From assembly GCA_946221045.1 (NCBI GenBank), contig CAMIIY010000135.1:1-6079 (forward strand): a DNA stretch of 6,079 nt, in the 5' to 3' direction. The notes beneath the pieces are model-generated. The model saw only the letters and a list, made by a program, of their open reading frames with translations. It did no database searches and was not told the DNA's origin. Within the stretch, counting starts at the first letter, position 1; each line of letters opens with the position of its first letter. This DNA comes from an uncultured Oceanospirillaceae bacterium. Its GTDB lineage: Bacteria > Pseudomonadota > Gammaproteobacteria > Pseudomonadales > Balneatricaceae. This document shows positions 1-5,520 of this stretch, one piece after another. The position numbers were made by a program, and so were the translations under genes.

Positions 1-595
1 GTTCACGTATGGTTTTGTCCAGCTGGTAGAGCGCTTCCCGCTGTTCATGCTGTCGTACCATACTCTGCACCCAGAAAAATGCCGCAACCCGTTGTCCTTC
101 GGTCACCGGTAAAACCCGGTGCAGACTGGTGGAGGGGTAAAGCACCATATCGCCGGCGTCCAGTTTGATACGTTGGGTACCGTACTGGTCTTCAATTTCA
201 AGTTCACCGCCCTGATACTCAGACTGCTCCGCCAGAAACAGCGTGGCAGACAGGTCGGTACGAAGTCGGGTGGCGCTGCCCGGAAGCAGCCGTATGGCGT
301 TATCGACGTGCAGACCGTAGGTTTCACCCTGGCGGTAACGGTTAAACATGGGGGGCAGGATTTTCAGGGGCAGGGCGGCGGCAATAAATTCTGGCTGGCG
401 GGAGAGGGCACCAAGCACAAAGTCAGCCAGCTGCTGAGTCAAGGGGTCGTCCGGGGGGAGCTGCTCATTCAGTTTGCTGTTAAAGGCCTGATCACCCGCA
501 CTGCTGCGCCCATCCTGCCAGTCGGCCTGATCCATATGCTGGCGCATCTGTGCAACCTGTTCTGCAGTCAGCACCTGTGGAATGACAATAATCAT
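1..595 (-). CDS. piuC: PKHD-type Fe(II)/2-oxoglutarate dioxygenase, PiuC/YbiX family (3' end cut by window edge)
   Basis: The frame is open from ATG at 595 to the left edge, giving 198 residues. The family is usually about 225 long, so roughly the last 25-30 residues are missing. Seen directly: the double-stranded beta-helix iron ligands H96 and D98 (in GLHVDNAIR) and H159 (in STSLHRV), plus R169 as the expected 2-oxoglutarate-binding arginine. Family-typical blocks are ALPLKILPPMFNRY near 74-87, DLSATLFL near 114-121 and FFWVQSMVR near 173-181. No signal peptide is visible, so it should act in the cytosol. The start is supported by a GAGG Shine-Dalgarno 5 bases upstream. The gene lies 48 bases after the receptor gene, the pairing known for fiu-ybiX and piuA-piuC. 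The family has been linked to siderophore use, but its reaction is not settled; a role in siderophore modification or iron release is inference. All catalytic residues are present, so it is probably active. Confidence 0.93.
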   Translation of the reverse strand, partial: MIIVIPQVLTAEQVAQMRQHMDQADWQDGRSSAGDQAFNSKLNEQLPPDDPLTQQLADFVLGALSRQPEFIAAALPLKILPPMFNRYRQGETYGLHVDNAIRLLPGSATRLRTDLSATLFLAEQSEYQGGELEIEDQYGTQRIKLDAGDMVLYPSTSLHRVLPVTEGQRVAAFFWVQSMVRQHEQREALYQLDKTIRE

Positions 596-607
596 AACAA
601 CCTCGGT

Positions 608-637
608 TGACTGCGGAGGGAAAGCCCCCCGCAGTCA
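608..637 (-). other. Strong intercistronic hairpin between receptor and dioxygenase genes
   Basis: An inverted repeat (GACTGCGG ... CCGCAGTC, at 609-616 and 629-636) fills most of the 48-base gap. On the transcribed minus strand the stem is continuous: 13 pairs including one G-U wobble, with a CUUU loop. In that direction it is followed by AACCGAGG, not a U-tract, so it is not a normal terminator for the operon. It ends a few bases before the GAGG ribosome site of the dioxygenase gene. It may stabilise the upstream receptor mRNA or reduce read-through to the dioxygenase. On the plus strand the same stem is followed by ATTTTGTTT, so it would be a better terminator for antisense or convergent transcription, although no plus-strand gene is seen here. 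Confidence 0.7.
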
Positions 638-643
638 TTTTGT

Positions 644-2881
644 TTAGAAACGGTAGCTCAGAGTCAGGTTGGCACTGCGGGCATCCCCCAGATAGACGAT
701 GCTGCCACCACGGTAGATCGCGGTATAGTACTCTTTATCTGCCACGTTCTGAATGTTGGCACGCACAGACATATCCGGGTTAATTTGCCACAGGGCAAAC
801 AGGTCTACCACGGAATACCCCGGGGTACGGATGGTCTGGCTGGCACCGCTATCCGGCTGGCCACCAAACATCTCGCTGGCGTAGGTCAGGTTACCGCCAA
901 AGGCCAGATCTGAGGTCATCTGATATTTCAGCTGCAGGCTGGCACTTTTCTCGGCAAAGTTAGCCTTAGGCAGGCCAATCTGGCTTGTGTTATAGGATTC
1001 CAGTGTTTCGGAGTTCATCAGCGCAATGCCGAACTGACCGCTGAGCTTGTCGGTGATGTTACCGGACAGCCCCAGCTCAATACCTTCGACACGATTCTTA
1101 CCGGTATTCAGTGAACCGCCTGTTTCATATGAATCAGAGCCGCCTTCGATAACATCCTCTTTGGTGGTGCGGAAAATGGCGGCGGTGAGCAGCAGTTGCT
1201 CGTCCATCAGATTCCACTTGGTACCCAGCTCCCAGTTAGTCGATTGTTCCGGCTCAGCGTGTGCGTAATTGCCATCACTGTCGACGCACAGGCCACCGTA
1301 ACCGCAACTGGCAGCGGCGTCAGCTTCACCGCCGTTGATGTTGGATGAGGTGCTCCAGCTGGCGTACAGATTGCCGTTTTCCCAGGGTGAGAACACCACA
1401 CCCAGGTGACCATTCCAGAAGCCATCACTGAAGGCATAACGGGCTTCAGGTACCGGGGTGCCCCGGCGCGTGGTTGCTGCTGTCCAGAGTTTGTAATCAA
1501 AGTGGTCATAGCGCACGCCACCAAACAGTTCCCAGTCATCATTAAGTGTGATGGTATCCATCAGGTAGATCGACCAGGTTTTAAGGCTCAGCTCTGAACC
1601 GGCACCATTTTTACGGGTAGTGCCTTCCCAGAGGTTGTTATCCGCATTGTAGGGATCAATGCTGAAGGTGTTGGTCTGATTAATCGTGTAGTTGCCTGCC
1701 GTTACCTCTTCTTTGGCGTACTCTACACCGGTGACGATGGTGTGACGCTTACCGGCCAGATCAGTGTCGATAATCAGGTTGGTCTGGTTGCCGGTGTAGT
1801 CGTTGTCCTGCCAGCCGGTAAAGGAACGAAGACCGCCTGATCTGGCACTGTAGACACTGATAATGTAGTCGTTGCTGGTGTTACCGATACGGGTTTTATT
1901 CTCCAGCCGGGCCTGGTCGGACAATTGGTAATCTACGGCCAGCGTGAAAATATCGGCGCCGGATTCCTGAAAATCGAGTCCGTCCTGACCTACATAGTCG
2001 TATTTGTTGAATGAGCCTGAATCCCGGTCAAAAGCCACGCCCGGATCGGTACGGTCATCAGAACGGAAAAAGTAATAGTCGGCACTGAGCTTCAGGTCTT
2101 CGGTCGCCTGTAAAACGCCGGACAGCAGCGCCCCTTTGCGCTCTTCTGCTGCGGGATCACGGTTTGGAATATCGGTTTCGCCATATAAACCGTTAAAACG
2201 AATGGCCAGATTATCATTGACCACGCGGTTGGCATCAAAGGTAAAGCGGTGGTAGTCGTCTGTACCCATGCCACCTTCGAGTTTATTGAAGTCATCATCC
2301 AGGCTGGCTTTTTTTGTCACGGTGTTCACTGCACCGCCGGTGGTGCCGCGACCGGCAAACGTGGAGCTCGGGCCTTTACTGATTTCGACCTGTTCCAGCG
2401 CGAATGTGTCGCGGGTAATCAGACCCGGCTCACGCAGACCATCGGTAAAAACATCGCTGCGGGCTTCATAGCCGCGGATAATGTAACGGTCACCAAAGGA
2501 GTTACCGCCTTCACCCGTGCCCAGTGTGATACCGGGTTGTGCGGCCAGCAGGTCTTTCAGTTCGTTTTTACCGGATTCCTCAATCAGGTCCTTTGTCAGT
2601 ACTGACATGGTTTGAGGGGTATCGGCAATATCACGGGTATGTTTGCTGTCAGACAGTTTCTTGGCTTTATAAGGCGCGCCTGGCTGAGCATAAGGGTTGC
2701 TGTCTGCAGCGATACCGCTGTCTTCCACGACCAGTGCATCCAGCTGAACCTCTGCAGCTATTGCGGTCAGTGGCAGTGCCGCTGATACGGCCAGCGCCAG
2801 ACCGCTGGTGAGTGAAACAGAAGCGGGTACCCGCAGGTATGTGCGGCAGGTGGCCGTACTAAGAAGCGTTTTTTTAGGCAT
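644..2881 (-). CDS. TonB-dependent siderophore receptor, Fiu/PiuA-like
   Basis: This is a 745-residue outer-membrane receptor for a ferric siderophore. In order: a signal peptide at about 1-43 (cleavage after AIAA), a TonB box-like stretch (DALVVED, 48-54), a plug domain at about 84-190 (DTPQTMSVLTKDLI; RGYEARSDVFTDGLR; LEQVEISKGPSSTFAGRGTT; GGAVNTVTKKA), then a 22-strand-type beta-barrel to the end. It closes with LTLSYRF, a terminal aromatic residue as expected for outer-membrane insertion. Length is normal and the frame is intact. The GRGTTGGAVN block and RDTFALEQVE resemble catecholate receptors such as Fiu. A Cys pair (SCGYGGLC) in the barrel probably forms a loop disulfide. I chose ATG 2881 because AAGGGG lies 6 bases upstream; a longer frame from TTG 2920 has no such site and would add 13 residues before the signal peptide. 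The gene follows tonB by 56 bases and precedes the dioxygenase. The catecholate substrate is inferred from the family and the neighbour. Confidence 0.95.
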   Translation of the reverse strand: MPKKTLLSTATCRTYLRVPASVSLTSGLALAVSAALPLTAIAAEVQLDALVVEDSGIAADSNPYAQPGAPYKAKKLSDSKHTRDIADTPQTMSVLTKDLIEESGKNELKDLLAAQPGITLGTGEGGNSFGDRYIIRGYEARSDVFTDGLREPGLITRDTFALEQVEISKGPSSTFAGRGTTGGAVNTVTKKASLDDDFNKLEGGMGTDDYHRFTFDANRVVNDNLAIRFNGLYGETDIPNRDPAAEERKGALLSGVLQATEDLKLSADYYFFRSDDRTDPGVAFDRDSGSFNKYDYVGQDGLDFQESGADIFTLAVDYQLSDQARLENKTRIGNTSNDYIISVYSARSGGLRSFTGWQDNDYTGNQTNLIIDTDLAGKRHTIVTGVEYAKEEVTAGNYTINQTNTFSIDPYNADNNLWEGTTRKNGAGSELSLKTWSIYLMDTITLNDDWELFGGVRYDHFDYKLWTAATTRRGTPVPEARYAFSDGFWNGHLGVVFSPWENGNLYASWSTSSNINGGEADAAASCGYGGLCVDSDGNYAHAEPEQSTNWELGTKWNLMDEQLLLTAAIFRTTKEDVIEGGSDSYETGGSLNTGKNRVEGIELGLSGNITDKLSGQFGIALMNSETLESYNTSQIGLPKANFAEKSASLQLKYQMTSDLAFGGNLTYASEMFGGQPDSGASQTIRTPGYSVVDLFALWQINPDMSVRANIQNVADKEYYTAIYRGGSIVYLGDARSANLTLSYRF

Positions 2882-2887
2882 AGTTGT

Positions 2888-2893
2888 CCCCTT
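2888..2893 (-). promoter_or_regulatory. Ribosome binding site that fixes the receptor start
   Basis: AAGGGG on the minus strand lies 6 bases before ATG 2881. This is the best ribosome site in the gap after tonB and favours the MPKK start over the upstream TTG at 2920 or ATG at 2902. Confidence 0.75.
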
Positions 2894-2937
2894 AACAGAC
2901 ATAGAACTGTTATTTATCAATGAGTTGAGTTTTTCGG

Positions 2938-3723
2938 TTAGTGGTTTAGCCGAAATTCGATCGGAATTCGGATAGTTAACTCATGGCCGCTGACCGAGGG
3001 TGGAAAGGGTGGCAGTGGGTTGGCTGTTTTCAGCATCCGCATCACCGCTTTATCCAGCGCGGCATAGCCGGATCCGTTGACAATCTGATAGCCCAACAAA
3101 TGGCCATCTGATGCAAGGGTGAAGCTGATATCAACCCGCCCCTCTTCGCCACGGCGTCTGGCACTTATCGGGTAACGTTTGTGTTTGGCCAGATGCGCGG
3201 CAATGAGTGCGTAATAGGAGCTGATTGCTGCGGGTGTCCCTCCGGTGGTCAGGCTGTGACTGACCCCGGTGGATTGTTTACGGGTCGTTTGTGTTTGCTG
3301 GTGCTCAGTTGTAACAGCCACCGCTGAGGGTTCTGGCTGAGGTTGCACGGGTTTAGGCTCGGGTTTGAGCGCGCTTTTCTGCTTGATGGTCGCCTTAGGT
3401 TCCGGCTTTTTAACCTGTATAGATTCCGGCTCCGGTTTGGCCCGGGGCTGAATCTCAGCAACTGGCTCCGGCTCCGGCTCCGGTTTGGTTTCAGTCACTT
3501 CCGGTGGTGTCTGCTCGGGCTCGACCGGGACAGGTTCCTGTTTTGCGTCCTGATTGGCCTGCGCACTGCCCAGGTCACCCAGCATCCCCAAATCAATTTC
3601 AATACCTGCATCACCTGGTGCACGTGCACCCGATTCGGCCTCACGGGTAAATGCCAGAGCGGCAACAAGATGGAGCCCTGCAGCAATACAGATTGCCAGC
3701 AGATGATGTTTCCAGCTGATCAT
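2938..3723 (-). CDS. tonB: TonB energy transducer
   Basis: This 261-residue inner-membrane-anchored TonB carries proton-motive-force energy from ExbB/ExbD to the receptor. An N-terminal membrane segment lies at about 8-25, with His18 at the place of the functional His of the SxxxH motif; the Ser position is Ala14. A Pro/Glu/Lys-rich spacer follows at about 63-133, with runs such as KPEPEPEPV, rigid enough to span the periplasm. The TonB C-terminal domain is at about 170-258, with the YP motif at 184-185 (HKRYPISARRRGEEG) and GRVDISFTLASDG. The start overlaps the stop of exbD2 in an ATGA (3720-3723), indicating translational coupling, with a GGGAGAGG ribosome site just upstream. Its position directly before the receptor gene suggests a dedicated TonB rather than the housekeeping one. 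The length is a little above that of E. coli TonB. Confidence 0.95.
   Translation of the reverse strand: MISWKHHLLAICIAAGLHLVAALAFTREAESGARAPGDAGIEIDLGMLGDLGSAQANQDAKQEPVPVEPEQTPPEVTETKPEPEPEPVAEIQPRAKPEPESIQVKKPEPKATIKQKSALKPEPKPVQPQPEPSAVAVTTEHQQTQTTRKQSTGVSHSLTTGGTPAAISSYYALIAAHLAKHKRYPISARRRGEEGRVDISFTLASDGHLLGYQIVNGSGYAALDKAVMRMLKTANPLPPFPPSVSGHELTIRIPIEFRLNH
3425..3490 (-). repeat. Short tandem repeat coding Pro-Glu in TonB
   Basis: Three perfect copies of CTCCGG (plus-strand view) lie at 3466-3483, with a degenerate copy block at 3425-3440. They encode the Pro-Glu runs of the TonB spacer. A unit length of 6 keeps the frame, so copy-number change would only lengthen or shorten the rigid linker. 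Confidence 0.6.
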
Positions 3724-4154
3724 GGAGCCTCTCCCGTTGAAAGGCGTGTCGCCAGCGTAATTTTCTGTAAGCCGGCCGAGTGCAGCTGTCGTAAATGTGT
3801 CTGTAACTGACCAACGGGCAGTCCAGCATCGGCTTTTACCAGCATGGGCTGGCTGGCTTGCACACTGTCTGTGGCAATCAGACTGAGTTGTTGGATCAGC
3901 GCTGGTTCAGAGATTGGCTGACCGTTCAGATAACGATTGCCGGCGGCGTCAATCAGCAGTTCATGGCGCTGTTGTGGTGATGTCTGCTCGGCAGCAGACT
4001 GGGGCAGCTCAACCCGTGCTGCGTCACTGGCTTCAATCTGGCCGGCAACCATAAAGAAGATCAGCATCAGAAACACCACGTTGATCAGCGGGATCAGGTT
4101 GTCGTCATTTCCCAAGGGGTTACGCAGGTTTGTGGATTGATCAAAATGGATCAT
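3720..4154 (-). CDS. exbD: ExbD-family protein, second paralog, with Asn at the proton-channel Asp site
   Basis: This 144-residue ExbD/TolR-type protein has a short cytosolic N-terminus (about 1-19), one membrane helix (about 20-38, LIPLINVVFLMLIFFMVAG) and a periplasmic domain to the end. ExbD normally carries an essential Asp early in this helix (Asp25 in E. coli) that takes part in proton passage. Here residue 25 is Asn (codon AAC, 4080-4082). The rest of the helix is well kept, so this is not simple decay. The start ATG overlaps the stop of exbD1 (ATGA, 4151-4154), and the stop overlaps the tonB start in the same way. A GGAG lies about 10 bases upstream of the start. It probably works as a partner to the first ExbD in one complex; on its own it is expected to be unable to conduct protons. 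The family call is firm; the heterodimer role is inference. Confidence 0.92.
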   Translation of the reverse strand: MIHFDQSTNLRNPLGNDDNLIPLINVVFLMLIFFMVAGQIEASDAARVELPQSAAEQTSPQQRHELLIDAAGNRYLNGQPISEPALIQQLSLIATDSVQASQPMLVKADAGLPVGQLQTHLRQLHSAGLQKITLATRLSTGEAP

Positions 4155-4564
4155 GGCAATAATACTCCACTCAGCGAAACTTTATCTGCACCTGCCCGGT
4201 GCAGCTGATCCAGTAACCGGATCAGGGCCTGAGTTGACACATTTGGTTTAGCACTGAGGGCAAAGGCAGATCCCTCAGCCTGTATCAGCAACTGTGCCAG
4301 TTCGGCCTCCTGCTCACTGTTGAGGGTCTTGCCGGCGACCTGGATTAAGCCCTGATTATCAAGTAACTGAATCCGGATAATCTCCTGAGCTTCGCTTTCC
4401 GTGGCACTGGCCATGGGCAGGTTGATCTGCCGGTGCTGAATAAAACTGGACGACAGCATAAAAAACAGCAGCAGGATGAAGACCACATCAATCAGAGGCG
4501 TCAGGCTGACCGCCCGGCGCCGGGTTGTTGTGGCAAGATTAAGCAGCACGTTTGATTGCTCCAT
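4151..4564 (-). CDS. exbD: ExbD-family protein, first paralog, with canonical Asp
   Basis: This 137-residue inner-membrane protein is the stator partner of ExbB in TonB energisation. A basic cytosolic N-terminus (TTTRRR, 12-17) leads into a membrane helix at about 21-40 (LTPLIDVVFILLLFFMLSSS). Asp26 (codon GAT, 4487-4489) matches the essential Asp25 of E. coli ExbD. A periplasmic domain follows, including the IRLLDQLHRAGADKVSL region near the C-terminus. I chose ATG 4564: it gives the usual ExbD length and N-terminal tail. A GTG at 4603 would add 13 residues and has no ribosome site. With the chosen start the gene overlaps the 3' end of exbB by 26 bases; the ribosome site is weak, so translation is probably coupled to exbB. 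It overlaps the next exbD by ATGA. Confidence 0.93.
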   Translation of the reverse strand: MEQSNVLLNLATTTRRRAVSLTPLIDVVFILLLFFMLSSSFIQHRQINLPMASATESEAQEIIRIQLLDNQGLIQVAGKTLNSEQEAELAQLLIQAEGSAFALSAKPNVSTQALIRLLDQLHRAGADKVSLSGVLLP

Positions 4565-5366
4565 TGCACTGACTGCCCGGGAATTGTTTGCCGGTGAATA
4601 CACGGGTCACCGCATCATTCATGGCGGCAGCAATACGCTCGTTTTTGCGTTCCAGCCAGGCGTGAGCAATCAATACCGGAATGGCAACGGACAAGCCCAC
4701 GGCTGTAGTCAACAGGGCTTGCCAGATGCCGCCAGACAGGGTGGCAGGATCAACCTGGCTTCCTGCCGCTTCCATCTGCTGAAACGCGACAATCATGCCG
4801 AGCACGGTACCGAGTAATCCCAGCAGCGGGCTCAGGGTTGCGATGATTTCGAGGGGGCGTAAAAAACTGCGTAGCTGGTTCAGCTGTTTTTGTGCCAGCC
4901 GGTTTAGCTCCTCCTGAACAAGCTCTGGCTTAAGCTCTGATTGCAGTTTGATGGCGGCATATACCAACGCAGAAACAGGGCGGTGTGATTTGAGCCGTGC
5001 CAGTGCGTCAGCCGTGTTGCCCTGTTGATACAGGGCCAGTGCGGGATCGATATCGCTGGTACGTTCTGGCTGCAAAACAAGCAGTTGCCAGAGTTTAATC
5101 AGCAGAATGCTCAGGGCAATGACAGAAAAACCAAGCAGAATCCACACCACCGGTCCGCCGGTCTGCAAAAAATCCAGAGCCTGATCTGCAAGGGAAGTGA
5201 CAGGTTCTGCCAACGGTGGCGGGTTGTTGCCAGTGACTGCAGCATCAGCCATATTCAACGTACTATCAGCCGGAAGCGCAGGTAATTCATTTGGCAGGGT
5301 AAGGGGCGCAGGCGTGTCTTGATTAACACTTAGCACCGGGTTGCCGGATTCTGCTTGACTGGCCAT
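4539..5366 (-). CDS. exbB: ExbB/TolQ/MotA-family proton channel protein with proline-rich N-terminal extension
   Basis: This 275-residue inner-membrane protein forms the pentameric channel that uses the proton gradient to drive TonB. A Pro/Ala-rich N-terminal stretch of about 60 residues is followed by three membrane helices at about 73-97, 173-197 and 214-238. A large cytosolic loop (about 98-172) lies between the first two. The channel Thr residues are present: Thr187 (GLLGTVLGM) and Thr221 (ALLTTAVGL). Residue 216 is Gln (IWQALL) where E. coli ExbB has Glu176. I chose ATG 5366, since GGAG lies 6 bases upstream and the promoter and Fur box lie directly before it. A longer frame from TTG 5423 would add 19 residues read through the promoter and operator; these look somewhat like a signal peptide, so that start cannot be fully dismissed. 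First gene of the operon; its end overlaps exbD1. Confidence 0.94.
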   Translation of the reverse strand: MASQAESGNPVLSVNQDTPAPLTLPNELPALPADSTLNMADAAVTGNNPPPLAEPVTSLADQALDFLQTGGPVVWILLGFSVIALSILLIKLWQLLVLQPERTSDIDPALALYQQGNTADALARLKSHRPVSALVYAAIKLQSELKPELVQEELNRLAQKQLNQLRSFLRPLEIIATLSPLLGLLGTVLGMIVAFQQMEAAGSQVDPATLSGGIWQALLTTAVGLSVAIPVLIAHAWLERKNERIAAAMNDAVTRVFTGKQFPGSQCNGAIKRAA

Positions 5367-5372
5367 GATTAA

Positions 5373-5376
5373 CTCC
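5373..5376 (-). promoter_or_regulatory. Ribosome binding site that fixes the exbB start
   Basis: GGAG on the minus strand lies 6 bases before ATG 5366. None of the upstream in-frame start codons (TTG 5423, ATG 5417, 5411 and 5399) has a comparable site. Confidence 0.75.
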
Positions 5377-5394
5377 GTGATAAATTTTAACGCA

Positions 5395-5423
5395 ATCATA
5401 AGTAGAATCATTCTCATTTGCAA
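5395..5423 (-). promoter_or_regulatory. Sigma70-type promoter of the exbB-exbD-exbD-tonB-receptor operon
   Basis: On the minus strand, TTGCAA (-35, 5418-5423; 4 of 6 to consensus) and TATGAT (-10, 5395-5400; 5 of 6) are separated by exactly 17 bases. Transcription would start near 5388, giving a leader of roughly 20 bases before ATG 5366. No other promoter of this quality lies in the tight gene block downstream, so it probably drives the whole operon. Confidence 0.7.
5400..5418. promoter_or_regulatory. Fur box (ferric uptake regulator operator)
   Basis: An 11-base palindrome, AGAATCATTCT, at 5404-5414 is centred on 5409. It is extended by a good half-site, AATGAGAAT on the minus strand. Against the 7-1-7 Fur model (TGATAAT-N-ATTATCA) 10 of 14 positions fit by eye. 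It exactly fills the spacer between the -35 and -10 elements, so Fur-Fe bound here would block RNA polymerase. This fits iron repression of the operon. The match is strong in context but was scored by hand. Confidence 0.75.
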
Positions 5424-5487
5424 CAGTGTTTGATTTGTATTTAGCTTTGCGTGAGAAGATTATTTGGCATGAAAGGGGGAAGAAGGT

Positions 5488-5501
5488 GCCTCTATGGAGG
5501 C
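5488..5501 (-). terminator. Possible weak terminator after the CDF gene
   Basis: A 5-bp stem (GCCTC/GAGGC) with a 4-base loop lies 20 bases after the CDF stop codon. It is followed on the minus strand by a pyrimidine stretch (CTTCTTCCCCCTTTC) rather than a clean T-tract. The stem is short, so termination would be inefficient; some read-through into the iron operon is possible. Confidence 0.25.
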
Positions 5502-5520
5502 TCAGAGAGTTGGCAGGGCG

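Noticed and set aside
119..610. 163-codon plus-strand open frame
   Set aside because: It lies opposite the dioxygenase gene, whose conserved catalytic motifs read on the minus strand; no recognisable domain or ribosome site supports the plus frame.
2249..2811. Plus-strand open frames opposite the receptor plug region
   Set aside because: They are antisense to clearly conserved plug motifs and show Cys/Arg-rich compositions without any domain; shadows of the receptor gene.
2882..2937. Possible separate promoter or Fur box before the receptor gene
   Set aside because: A TTGATA -35-like hexamer and a TGATAAAT half-site are present, but there is no good -10 at the right distance and the Fur match is only about 8 of 14; co-transcription with tonB explains it better.
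3343..3810. 155-codon plus-strand frame with RLRFRLF-like repeats
   Set aside because: The repetitive composition is the antisense reading of the TonB Pro-Glu spacer.
5440..5470. Second Fur-like site upstream of the promoter (CAAATAATCTTCTCA on the minus strand)
   Set aside because: Only about half of the positions fit the 7-1-7 model and the palindrome is poor.
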